Shown here in pieces: positions 31,883 through 40,798 of a DNA stretch of 49,669 nt. Source of the DNA: CAZJGG01 sp964545475 (GTDB lineage Bacteria > Bacillota > Clostridia > Lachnospirales > JAISER01). A program made the translations under genes and the position numbers. The notes below the pieces were generated by a model. It made no database searches. It was not told where the DNA came from and saw nothing but the letters and a program-made list of their open reading frames with translations. Each line of letters opens with the position of its first letter. The first letter of the stretch is position 1. The stretch covers positions 1 to 49,669 of the forward strand of contig CAZJGG010000016.1 in NCBI GenBank assembly GCA_964545475.1, in the 5' to 3' direction.

Positions 31883-31927
31883 TAAGCACTGGTTACTTAG
31901 TAATCTTTAACAAAGGAGAAAAATAAA

Positions 31928-34342
31928 ATGGAAATTCCGATGACTTGGCTTAAAGAATATGTTGATATAGATTTGGAAAATATAAATGAATTCGATCATA
32001 AAATGACAATGTCCGGCTCAAAAGTTGAAGAGGTTATCCGCTTTGGCGAGGGCGTTGAAGGTATTGTTGTGGGCAAAGTTTTGTCTATAGAAAAACACCC
32101 GGATGCGGACAAACTTGTTATAACTCAAATAGACGTTGGTGATGGAAACAACAGACAAATTGTTACCGGGGCAACAAACCTTACTGTTGGGGACTATGTT
32201 CCCGTGGCTCTTCATGGCTCAAAAGTTATTGGTGGAAAGGTTATTAAAAGAGGTAGTTTGAGAGGGCAGCTTTCAGACGGTATGCTCTGCTCAATTGAAG
32301 AATTGGGATATACAATTCAAGATTACCCAGATGCCGCAGAGGACGGTATTTATGTCCTAGATAAGCCTTACGAATTGGGAGCGGACATTGTTCCTATATT
32401 GCAAATTAAAGAGAATGTGGTTTCTTTTGAAATTACATCAAACAGACCGGATTGTTTCAGTGTTTTAGGGCTTTCAAGAGAAGCGGCTGCTACGTTTAAA
32501 AAGCCGTTTAATCCTCCTCAAATTGTTGTAAAAGAAGAAGCAAACGACGATATTACAAAGATAGTTGACGTTGAAATTAAAAACAGCGAGCTTTGCCCAA
32601 GGTATATTGCAAGAGTTGTTAAAAACGTTAAAATTGGTCACTCCCCTCTTTGGCTTCGCCATAGGCTTACAACAGCCGGAATAAGACCAATTAACAATAT
32701 TGTAGATATAACAAATTATGTTATGCTTGAGTTTGGCCAACCAATGCACGCCTTTGACATAAGCGCAATAGCAAAACATGAGGGTGTTCATAAAATAATA
32801 GTTAGAAACGCAAATGACGGAGAAAAATTCAAAACTCTTGACGGCGTTGAAAGAACTCTTGATTCCTCTATGCTTGTTATAGCGGACTGCGAAAAAGCTG
32901 TCGCCCTTGCAGGGGTCATGGGTGGCGAAAACTCAAAAATTACCGAAACTGGCGCTGAAGCAATGGTGTTATTTGAAAGCGCAAACTTTAACGGCGTAAA
33001 CGTTAGAACCACAAGCAAAAAAGTTGGGCTTAGAACAGATGCTTCTGCAAAATACGAAAAAGGGCTTGACCCAAATTTAGCCGAAGCTGCTGTAAACAGA
33101 GCGGTTCAGCTTGTAGAAATGCTTGAATGCGGAACTGTAGTTAAAGGTTGTGTGGACAATTATCCAAATAAAAGGGAAGGCTGGAGCGTTAATTTTGATT
33201 TAGACAGAATTAACAGCGTATTAGTAACGGATTTAAAAACAGAAGACGTTGCAACTCTTTTAAAACCTCTTGAAATTGAAGTAAGTGGTAACACGGCTAA
33301 AATCCCAACGTTTAGACCGGACATTACAATGGAAGCGGACTTAATGGAGGAAATTGCACGGCTTTACGGCTATGACAACATTAAGGAAACTCTTGCTACA
33401 GGCACTCCAACTGTTGGTAAAAAGAGCTTTAAACAAAAAGTTGAAGATATTATTAAAAACACAATGGTTTCTTTCGGGTTGTATGAAGCTTTACATTTCG
33501 CTTTTGAAAGCCCAAAAGTATTTGATAAATTAAACATTGAGCAAAACGACAAGCTTAGAAACGCTATTCCAATTAAGAATCCTTTAGGCGAAGATTTCAG
33601 CATAATGCGTACAACTACGCTTAACTCTATGCTTACAAGCCTGCAAACTAACTTTAATAGAAGAAACCCGGAAGCTTACCTTTTTGAGCTTTCAAAAACA
33701 TATGAGGCAAAAAGCTTGCCACTTTCTGAGCAGCCTTACGAGCCGGAAATTCTTACAATAGGCTTTTATGGCAAAAAAGATTTTTATCATTTAAAAGGCA
33801 TGGCGGAAGGGCTTTTCCAAACATTAGGTGTTTCTGGGATTACGTTTGAAAGATGTAAAGACCTTGTGTTTATGCATCCGGGAAGAACGGCTTCCATTAT
33901 TGGTAAAGACGGTCAAAACGTTGGATATATCGGTGAAGTTCACCCTAGTGTTTTAAGCAATTACGAAATTGAGACTAAGGCCTATATAGGTGTTATAAAT
34001 GCAGAATATTTATATGAAAACGCTAATTTAGAGAAAATATTTGAGCCTTTGCCGAAGTTCCCTGGTGTATTAAGAGATATTGCCATGGTTGTTAAAAAAG
34101 ATGTTCCTGTTTCTGAAATTGAAAGGGCAATTTACGCAAAAGGCGGAAATATTTTAAGAAAAGCTACTCTTTTTGACGTATATTCAGGTAAACAAATTGC
34201 CGAGGGCTTTAAATCTGTTGCTTATTCATTAATGTTCCGTTCAGATGAAAAAACATTAAACGATGAAGAGGTTTCAAAGGTTTTAAGAAAAATAATCACA
34301 AACCTTGAATTTACAGTTGAGGCGCAGTTAAGAGATAAATAA
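31928..34342 (+). CDS. pheT: Phenylalanyl-tRNA synthetase beta subunit
   Basis: PheT is the tRNA-binding and editing subunit, 804 aa, full length. The N-terminal EMAP-II/tRNA-binding domain (about 40-150) has HPDADKLVITQIDVG. B3/B4 editing domains follow (AGIRPINNIVDITNYVMLEFG, cited as RPINNIVDITNYVM), with MGGENSKITE in the editing region. The B5 region is near residues 405-480, and the C-terminal anticodon-binding FDX-ACB domain (about 710-804) starts PKFPGVLRDIAMVV. AAAGGAG precedes the ATG, 45 bp after pheS; the two are one operon. Confidence 0.97.
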   Translation: MEIPMTWLKEYVDIDLENINEFDHKMTMSGSKVEEVIRFGEGVEGIVVGKVLSIEKHPDADKLVITQIDVGDGNNRQIVTGATNLTVGDYVPVALHGSKVIGGKVIKRGSLRGQLSDGMLCSIEELGYTIQDYPDAAEDGIYVLDKPYELGADIVPILQIKENVVSFEITSNRPDCFSVLGLSREAAATFKKPFNPPQIVVKEEANDDITKIVDVEIKNSELCPRYIARVVKNVKIGHSPLWLRHRLTTAGIRPINNIVDITNYVMLEFGQPMHAFDISAIAKHEGVHKIIVRNANDGEKFKTLDGVERTLDSSMLVIADCEKAVALAGVMGGENSKITETGAEAMVLFESANFNGVNVRTTSKKVGLRTDASAKYEKGLDPNLAEAAVNRAVQLVEMLECGTVVKGCVDNYPNKREGWSVNFDLDRINSVLVTDLKTEDVATLLKPLEIEVSGNTAKIPTFRPDITMEADLMEEIARLYGYDNIKETLATGTPTVGKKSFKQKVEDIIKNTMVSFGLYEALHFAFESPKVFDKLNIEQNDKLRNAIPIKNPLGEDFSIMRTTTLNSMLTSLQTNFNRRNPEAYLFELSKTYEAKSLPLSEQPYEPEILTIGFYGKKDFYHLKGMAEGLFQTLGVSGITFERCKDLVFMHPGRTASIIGKDGQNVGYIGEVHPSVLSNYEIETKAYIGVINAEYLYENANLEKIFEPLPKFPGVLRDIAMVVKKDVPVSEIERAIYAKGGNILRKATLFDVYSGKQIAEGFKSVAYSLMFRSDEKTLNDEEVSKVLRKIITNLEFTVEAQLRDK

Positions 34343-34388
34343 TAGGGTTATTCTCTTAAAGACATAATTATAAATAAACGGAGGAAAT

Positions 34389-34409
34389 ATGCAAACCGGA
34401 GGTTCTTAA
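34389..34409 (+). promoter_or_regulatory. Six-codon upstream ORF before the cyclase gene
   Basis: ATG CAA ACC GGA GGT TCT TAA (MQTGGS) has its own GGAGG 5 nt upstream and stops 1 bp before the next ATG at 34411. The Shine-Dalgarno of the cyclase gene (GGAGG) lies inside the short ORF. Translating it could uncover or block that site, giving coupled or attenuated translation. This is inferred from layout only. Confidence 0.45.
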
Positions 34410-34410
34410 T

Positions 34411-35742
34411 ATGGATATAAAGGATTTAAGCTTTCAGATTTATTCCTGCATAAATAAGTATGAAGATTCCAACGAGAGAATTAATCATGTTCTGGATTTA
34501 ATTGCAAAATATTTTAATGCAAAACGTGTAGTTTTAGTTGAACTTAAACCGACAGAAGAAACACCTGTCCGTTCTTATGAATGGTGTAAAGGTGGGGTTT
34601 GCACAATTTCCGACAATTTTTCTTATAAAATATACTGGCACGAATTTGCTCAAAAACAAGATGTATGGGTAATAGACAATGTTTATATGTTTGTCCCGGT
34701 CCATTACAGACAAACATGTATTGCGGCTTTAGGCATAGAGGCTTCTGAAAACAGCCCCCAATGGACTGAAAATGACAAGGGGGCTTTAAAAGAAATTTCT
34801 ACAGCCGTTACAATGGCGTTAATATTTAAACAAGCGGAGGATTCCGCAAGAAGAACCGTCCGGATTATGAGGGCGGTTCTTGATAATATGAATTTGCTTA
34901 TTTATGTTTCAGATATTTTTACTTGCGAAATACTGTTTGCTAACAAAACAGTACTGGATTTTATAGGCGTATCCGGCTTTAACGAAATAAAAGGGAAGAT
35001 ATGCTGGAGACACATACAAAAAAACCAAACGGGTAGATGTGGTTTTTGTAAAATAAATCAGCTATTAGAAAATTGCAAGAGAAATAACTTTGAGCCAATA
35101 AAACACGAGCTGCAAAGCACTATAGATAACCAGTGGTATTACGTAGAAGATTCCATTATAGAGTGGATCGACGGGCGAAAAGTGCATTTGCAATGCGCAG
35201 TGGAATTTACAGAGAAAAAGCTTTATACACAAGAGCTTGAACAGTCTGCTTCCCATGATAAGCTTACAGGGATTTTAAACCGGGAGTGGGGTTATAAACA
35301 GCTTAAATTGGAACTTCAAAAGAGTAAAATTGCAAGCTTGCCCCTTACTGTTTGCTTTATAGATGTAGATGGGCTGAAAGCCGTTAACGACACTCACGGT
35401 CATGAATGGGGTGACAGGTTTTTAATTGAGTTTGCCCAGGTTATAAAAGATAATATACGTTTAACGGACTTGTTTTTTAGATGGGCCGGAGATGAATTTT
35501 GCCTCGCCTTGCCGGGCTGTAATTTAAGCCAAGCTGAAAAGGTTATAGAAAAAATCGACTTTAATTTTGACAAAATTAATAAAAGCGGAGAAAATAATTA
35601 TATACTTGCTATGAGCGCAGGGCTTGAAGAGGTTTTGCCGGACAGTGAGCTAGATTCACATACAGTTATCAGCAACGCCGACAGAAAAATGTATATTATT
35701 AAGTTTGAAAAACATAAACGCAAAGCTTTAACGGAGGATTAA
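34411..35742 (+). CDS. Cytoplasmic GAF-PAS-GGDEF diguanylate cyclase (AGDEF variant)
   Basis: This 443-aa protein has no membrane segment. A GAF-like domain (about 20-140) is followed by a PAS-like domain (about 150-265) with a Cys cluster (CWRH..RCGFC) of the type seen in many clostridial PAS domains. A GGDEF domain (about 275-440) is at the C-terminus. The active-site motif is AGDEF (359-363), a variant compatible with activity in some cyclases. The inhibition site RLTD (350-353) is present at the right spacing. FIDVDGLKAVNDTHGHEWGD carries the metal-binding Asp. GGAGG precedes the ATG. It follows pheT by 68 bp and abuts the SpoIID-like gene with no gap. Confidence 0.9.
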   Translation: MDIKDLSFQIYSCINKYEDSNERINHVLDLIAKYFNAKRVVLVELKPTEETPVRSYEWCKGGVCTISDNFSYKIYWHEFAQKQDVWVIDNVYMFVPVHYRQTCIAALGIEASENSPQWTENDKGALKEISTAVTMALIFKQAEDSARRTVRIMRAVLDNMNLLIYVSDIFTCEILFANKTVLDFIGVSGFNEIKGKICWRHIQKNQTGRCGFCKINQLLENCKRNNFEPIKHELQSTIDNQWYYVEDSIIEWIDGRKVHLQCAVEFTEKKLYTQELEQSASHDKLTGILNREWGYKQLKLELQKSKIASLPLTVCFIDVDGLKAVNDTHGHEWGDRFLIEFAQVIKDNIRLTDLFFRWAGDEFCLALPGCNLSQAEKVIEKIDFNFDKINKSGENNYILAMSAGLEEVLPDSELDSHTVISNADRKMYIIKFEKHKRKALTED

Positions 35743-37281
35743 ATGTTTAAAAAAATACTTTTCTTTTGTCTTTTGTTTGGGGCTTTAAACACGGTTAACG
35801 TTTTTGCAAGCAATCTTCCCCAGACGGTTCGGGTTGGGCTTGCATCAAAATATGATGGGGTAGGCTCTGTTTCAATCGGTAATAAAAGCCTTTACTTAGG
35901 GTTTGAACAAAACGGCAGTGTTATAAATGAAGCTCTTATTAATTCCAGCGGAGGTTTTACTGCCACTGTTGACAACAGTTTTTATTTAAACAGAGGGAGC
36001 TCTTACTCCAGCTATGACCAAGCGGCGCAAGTTGCACAGTCTTCCGGGCAAAGAGCGGTTGTTGCATATAGAGGTAATGAATTTTTGGTTTATTACGGCT
36101 ATTCTACAAAAGGGGAAGTGGACAACGCAAAGGCTCAATACGGCGGAGAGGTTATAAGCCCGGATTCCAGACAGATATTGTTAACCCCGTCAGGCGGAGT
36201 AGCTGTATTATTTTGTAATTCTAGTAAATTTGGGTGTATTACAGACGGCGGCGGTAATTTTATAGAACTTGGGGATAAAAAATATAGAGATTCCGTTGAA
36301 CTTGCAAGAACTTCAAAGGGAATTACTTGCGTTAATGTTATTAACACTGAGAAGTATTTATATAGTGTTGTAGCTTCTGAAATGCCTTCACAATGGCATA
36401 TAGAAGCGCTGAAAGCCCAGTCCGTTGCCGCAAGAGGCTATACTTTAACAAGAATTGGCGTTCACAAAGATACGCCTTACGAATTGTGCGACCTTGTCCA
36501 CTGCCAGCTTTATTTAGGTAAAACTAACGAAGCGGATTCTACAATCCGTGCTGTTACAGAAACAACCGGGGTTATAGCGTATCACAACGGTATGCCTATA
36601 AACGCAACGTTTTTTTCAAGCAGTGGTGGAGTAACAGAGCAGGGAGACAAAGTTTGGTCTAACTCCGTTCCTTATTTACAAAGCGTTAAGGAGGTTTCTG
36701 AAAGGGAATATAAGCAGTGGACAAGAACATTTACTCTTGATGATATAACAAGTTTGCTTAAGGCGAATAACGCAAACATAGGAAATGCAGTTGGTGTTTC
36801 AGTTTCCTCATCTTCCGTAAGCGGCAGAGTTACGGATTTAACTATTCGAGGTACTAACGGCACTAAAACCTATACAAAAGGCGAAGTTAGAACTTTTTTT
36901 GATAAATCCAGCGGCGGCACTCTTGAAAGCACAAATTTTATTATTGCTAACGGGCAAACAATAGAGACGGACAGCACAGTTTATGTTTTAACCGGCGATA
37001 AGGCTCAAAGTAGGTCTGTAAAGGCCTTATACGTGGCAACAGGTAATAACAACAAAATAATAGACAGAGATGTTTCCGTTTTAAGCTCTCAAAACTCTAC
37101 TACACTGCCTTTAACCCAAAGATCTACAGTTGAAACAAATACTGGAAGCATAACATTTTCCGGAAAAGGATGGGGGCATGGTGTGGGTATGAGTCAATTC
37201 GGCGCAAAAGGTATGGCGGAGGCTGGTTATACATATAATCAAATTTTAAAGCACTATTTCACAGGAATAGAGGTTTATTAA
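35743..37281 (+). CDS. Secreted SpoIID/LytB-domain protein
   Basis: This 512-aa protein starts with a signal peptide (MFKKILFFCLLFGALNTVNVFAS). The first 170 residues contain a SPOR-like stretch (YYGYSTKGEVDNAKAQYGG). The SpoIID domain follows (about 185-512) with YLYSVVASEMPSQWHIEALKAQSVAARGYT, cited as SEMPSQWHIEALKAQ and VAARGYT. FFSSSGGVTE and the C-terminal GKGWGHGVGMSQFGAKGMAE complete it. SpoIID proteins are lytic transglycosylases acting on denuded glycan during engulfment. Relatives also occur in non-sporulating cells, so this gene alone does not prove sporulation. It starts at the base after the cyclase stop, with queA 1 bp downstream. Confidence 0.92.
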   Translation: MFKKILFFCLLFGALNTVNVFASNLPQTVRVGLASKYDGVGSVSIGNKSLYLGFEQNGSVINEALINSSGGFTATVDNSFYLNRGSSYSSYDQAAQVAQSSGQRAVVAYRGNEFLVYYGYSTKGEVDNAKAQYGGEVISPDSRQILLTPSGGVAVLFCNSSKFGCITDGGGNFIELGDKKYRDSVELARTSKGITCVNVINTEKYLYSVVASEMPSQWHIEALKAQSVAARGYTLTRIGVHKDTPYELCDLVHCQLYLGKTNEADSTIRAVTETTGVIAYHNGMPINATFFSSSGGVTEQGDKVWSNSVPYLQSVKEVSEREYKQWTRTFTLDDITSLLKANNANIGNAVGVSVSSSSVSGRVTDLTIRGTNGTKTYTKGEVRTFFDKSSGGTLESTNFIIANGQTIETDSTVYVLTGDKAQSRSVKALYVATGNNNKIIDRDVSVLSSQNSTTLPLTQRSTVETNTGSITFSGKGWGHGVGMSQFGAKGMAEAGYTYNQILKHYFTGIEVY

Positions 37282-37282
37282 G

Positions 37283-38308
37283 TTGTATACAAAAGACTTT
37301 TATTATGATTTACCTTCCGAGCTTATTGCCCAGACACCTCTTGAAAACAGGCTGGAATCTAGGCTCTTGACCCTTGACAAACAAACGGGGCAAATAACCC
37401 ATGGTAAATTCAGAGATGTTTTTAAAAATATAAATAAAGGCGACTGTCTTGTGCTTAATAACACTAAAGTTATGCCTGCTAGGCTTTATGGTAAAAGAGA
37501 GGGCACAGGCGCACGAGTGGAAATGCTTCTTGTAATGAAGAAGTTTTCGGATATTTGGGAAGTTCTAGTAAAACCCGGCAAAAAAGCCGTTAGGGGTAAT
37601 ATTATTACTTTTGCAGACGGATTATTAAAAGCGGAAATTTTAGACACTGTTGCAGAAGGCAACAGGCTTGTTAAATTTATTTACGAAGGTAACTTTGATA
37701 ACATTTTAGAAAAAATCGGGGAGATGCCTCTTCCTCATTATATTACAGAAAAGCTTGATAATAAAGGAAGATATCAGACTGTTTATGCAGGAGTTACAGG
37801 CTCTGTTGCCGCTCCAACTGCCGGGCTTCATTTTACAGAGGATTTTCTTCAAGAGATTGAAGAATCTGGGGTAAATATAACAGAGGTTACGCTTCATGTA
37901 GGTTTGGGAACGTTTCGCCCGGTTAAAGCGGAAAAAATTACTGAGCACAATATGCATAGCGAATGGTACGAGGTTTCCCAAGAAACAGCGGAAATAATAA
38001 ATAAAACAAAACGAGACGGCGGCAAAGTAATAGCAGTTGGAACTACTGCTATAAGAACCCTTGAATCCGCTTCAAACGAAAATGGAATTTTGGAAGCTAA
38101 AAATGCTTTTACAAATATTTTTATATATCCGGGATATAAATTTAAGCTTGTTGACAGGCTTATAACTAATTTCCACCTGCCGGAATCAACGCTTATTATG
38201 CTTGTTTCCGCCATGGCAGGGCGAGAAAATGTTTTAAACGCTTATAACGAAGCAATAAAGCAGAAATACAGGTTTTTCAGCTTCGGAGATGCAATGTTTG
38301 TTGTTTAA
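37283..38308 (+). CDS. queA: S-adenosylmethionine:tRNA ribosyltransferase-isomerase
   Basis: QueA moves the ribosyl part of S-adenosylmethionine onto preQ1 in tRNA to make epoxyqueuosine. It is 341 aa. It has KDFYYDLPSELIAQTPLENR, cited as YDLPSELIAQTP, GSVAAPTAGLHFT, LHVGLGTFRPV and DRLITNFHLPESTLIMLVSA near the end. The start is TTG at 37283; AGAGG lies about 9 nt upstream and no ATG or GTG fits the family start better. It directly follows the SpoIID-like gene. No tgt gene follows; instead the tandem repeat region begins about 80 bp downstream. Confidence 0.95.
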   Translation: MYTKDFYYDLPSELIAQTPLENRLESRLLTLDKQTGQITHGKFRDVFKNINKGDCLVLNNTKVMPARLYGKREGTGARVEMLLVMKKFSDIWEVLVKPGKKAVRGNIITFADGLLKAEILDTVAEGNRLVKFIYEGNFDNILEKIGEMPLPHYITEKLDNKGRYQTVYAGVTGSVAAPTAGLHFTEDFLQEIEESGVNITEVTLHVGLGTFRPVKAEKITEHNMHSEWYEVSQETAEIINKTKRDGGKVIAVGTTAIRTLESASNENGILEAKNAFTNIFIYPGYKFKLVDRLITNFHLPESTLIMLVSAMAGRENVLNAYNEAIKQKYRFFSFGDAMFVV

Positions 38309-38390
38309 CGTGATTTCTTTTATCAAAAAAACGGATGCCACAACCTTGTGGAATTCGTTTCAGATTGTAGACAAATGGCGGACAAGGGTT

Positions 38391-39034
38391 GGTGACAGCC
38401 CAAGGAACGCATACAATGCGTTCCCTACAAAATTGCATATTAATGTTCTATTAAATCATTTTTGCAATAGATTCGTAGGGAACGTTTTGTATGCGTTTAG
38501 TATTCCAAATGACATTGCGCAAAAAGAAGACAAATTAGCTGTTTATGTTTTGGCGACAGCCCAAGGAACGCATACAATGAGTTCCCTACAAAATTGCATA
38601 TTAATGTTCTATTATATCATTTTTGCAATAGATTCGTAGGGAACGTTTTGTATGCGTTTAGTATTCCAAATGACATTGCGCATAAAGAAGACAAATTGGC
38701 TGTTTATGTTTTGTCAAATTGCTCTAATAAAAAAATTGGCTTTGGACAAAGGTTGGCGACAGCCCAAGGAACGCATACAAAACGTTCCCTACTAAATTGC
38801 ATATTAATGTTCTATTAAATCATTTTTGCAATAGATTCGTAGGGAACGTTTTGTATGCGTTTAGTATTCCAAATGACATTGCGCAAAAAGAAGACAAATT
38901 AGCTGTTTATGTTTTGGCGACAGCCCAAGGAACGCATACAATGAGTTCCCTACAAAATTGCATATTAATGTTCTATTATATCATTTTTGCAATAGATTCG
39001 TAGGGAACGTTTTGTATGCGTTTAGTATTCCAAA
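38391..39034. repeat. Tandem hairpin repeats, at least four copies, running into the gap
   Basis: Copies begin at 38391, 38552, 38755 and 38916 (starting gg[c/t]gacagcccaaggaacgc). Spacing alternates 161, 203, 161, so copies 1+2 and 3+4 form a 364-bp higher-order unit. Each holds inverted arms; in copy 3 these are a perfect 23-bp pair (38770-38792 with 38839-38861) around a 46-bp spacer. Short frames through the repeats are repeated too and are probably not genes. 38309-38390 upstream holds nothing else I can support. Confidence 0.92.
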
Positions 39035-39134
39035 NNNNNNNNNNNNNNNNNNNNNNNNNNNNNNNNNNNNNNNNNNNNNNNNNNNNNNNNNNNNNNNNNN
39101 NNNNNNNNNNNNNNNNNNNNNNNNNNNNNNNNNN
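39035..39134. other. Assembly gap, 100 N
   Basis: Exactly 100 N, the conventional length for a scaffold gap of unknown size. It is bounded by the tandem repeats on the left and by hexapeptide-coding repeats of the GH18 gene on the right, so both flanks explain the assembly break. The real length may differ greatly from 100. Confidence 0.97.
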
Positions 39135-40779
39135 GTTCTACATATTTCTTAGGTTCTACATTTTTATTTGTATCAGTGTTTTTGTTTGTATTAGTGTTTT
39201 TGTTTGTATTAGTGTTTTTGTTTGTATTAGTGTTTTTGTTTGTGTTAGTATCTTTGTTTGTATTAGTATCTTTGTTTGTATTGGTGTCTTTGTTTGTGTC
39301 GTTGTCTTTGTTTGCTTCAGTGTCTTTATTTGTATCAGTGTTTTCATTTGTAACATTGTCTTTGTTTGCTTCAGTATCGATATTTGTTTCAGTTTTAGTG
39401 AAGTTGAATACTGGCATAACTTCTTCGTCTGCAAGGCTTATTTTTATTTTAAGCGCTTGTTTTTTTGGTTTGTTCCCACTGCCTGTTCCCGGAACTTTTG
39501 TTGGTGCAGGAGTTGCTGTGGGTTCAACAGAAGTTGTAGGTTTTTTATCTGGTTTGTTAGGCTTGTTTTGGTTGCCTGGTTTTTTCGTTGGAGCAGGAGT
39601 TGCTGATGATGATGGAGAAGGAGTTGCTGTTGGTTTTACCGTAGGTGTTGGAGAAGGTGAAACCGTTGGCTGTGGGCTTGGGCTTGGTGTTGGAGTCGGG
39701 CTTGGGCTTGGAGTCGGTATTGGACTTGGGCTTGGAGCGGTTACTGTTTTATATTCTGCAAATACGTTCCATACTTTGCTGTCTTCTTGGCCCATTGCCC
39801 AGCTTCCGGAGCCTTTAAGTTTATATTTGTTTACAAGCTCAAGCTTTTTAGCAGTAGCTTGCGTATCATCATACCAAATTTCATAAACACCTGGGGTTAA
39901 AGTTCTACCACCCCAAATTTTAGGCATTACTTCTCCCTCGTTAAGTGTTAAAAACACTTGGGCAGACTGCTTGTCTTCATGGTATACTTTTTGTGTGTTA
40001 TAATTGTTGAGTAAGTTGTCAATGTCCATAGCAGTTATACCATTTCCGCCTACAGACTCGCCAGCCTTCCAATATCTTCCAAAAAATGGTACACCAAGCA
40101 CAACTTTATCAGGAGTTGTATAATTTAAAACATGTTTGATTGATTTTTCTGCGAAATCAAAACTTGCTATAGGACCGGCAGGGCCGCCGTAATAAGATTC
40201 GTCATAACCCATAATCATTAAATAATCACTGGCTTTGCCAAGAGATTCATAGTCGTAAGAGCCATGCCAGCCGATAAGCCAGTTATAAGGGTTAGCCGCA
40301 ACTGAAACGGAAATAATTTTATCCGGCATTTTATCTTTTAACGTTTTAACAAAGAAAGTGAAATCGTCTCTGTTAATGTGTGTAACGTTTTCGATATCAA
40401 CATTAATACCGTCTAAATTATGAGCTTTAATTGCCTCAACAATTTGATCAGTTAATTTTTCAGTGTTGTTAAGAGCAGCTATTCCTAAATTTCTGTCCCA
40501 ATGGTTAGTAATAAAAGGAGTAACTTTGATTCCTTTATCATGCATTGAATCTACAAAAGATTTTTCAACCTTAATTAATTTAAGGCTTCCGTCTGCATTG
40601 ATTTCAAAATAATCCGGGCAAACGGTGTTTAAGATGTCGTCGGAATTTTCAACAAGTTTCCCATATTGAGTATTTGTACCGCCAAACAAAAACGACATTG
40701 TAAATTCGTGTGCAAAAGCGCTTACACACATTGATAAACTAAGCATCAATGCTAATACTAATTTCATGCTTTTTTTCAT
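39135..40779 (-). CDS. Secreted GH18 glycosidase with Pro-rich linker and repeat tail, 3' end missing
   Basis: The start is intact: AGGAGG, ATG at 40779, signal peptide MKKSMKLVLALMLSLSMCVSAFA. A glycoside hydrolase family 18 domain (about 25-345) carries the catalytic motif LDGINVDIE with the acid Glu at about 130, and MIMGYDESYYGG. It resembles YaaH-type spore or wall hydrolases that act on N-acetylglucosamine polymers. A long Pro/Ser/Thr linker (about 350-440) leads to a tail of TNTNKN/TNTNKD-type hexapeptide repeats. The reading frame runs into the gap, so the C-terminus and true stop are unknown. It lies 19 bp after the LysM-CAP gene, probably the same operon. Confidence 0.88.
39160..39400 (-). 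repeat. 18-bp tandem repeats inside the GH18 gene
   Basis: The DNA repeats an 18-bp unit (tttgtttgtattagtgtt on the plus strand), coding for six residues such as TNKNTN or TNKDTN. The units nearest the gap are almost identical while distal ones vary (TEANKD, TNENTD), as expected from recent slippage expansion next to the gap. Confidence 0.9.
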
Positions 40780-40798
40780 TTCTAAATACCTCCTAGAT

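Noticed and set aside
35743..37281. Evidence for sporulation from the SpoIID-like gene
   Set aside because: SpoIID/LytB proteins also occur in non-sporulating Firmicutes, and no other clear sporulation gene is in the window.
38289..39003. Repeated short ORFs of about 65-116 aa (INVLL.HFCNRFVGNVLYAFS) in the tandem repeats
   Set aside because: The frames recur only because the DNA repeats, have no ribosome binding site or start context, and cross hairpin arms. They look like by-products of the repeats.
38391..39034. Possible CRISPR array
   Set aside because: The period is 161-203 bp, the 'spacers' are themselves repeated, and no cas gene is nearby.
39022..39034. Apparent stop of the GH18 frame left of the gap
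   Set aside because: The frame across 100 N is arbitrary because the gap size is unknown; the few residues after it come from the tandem repeats.
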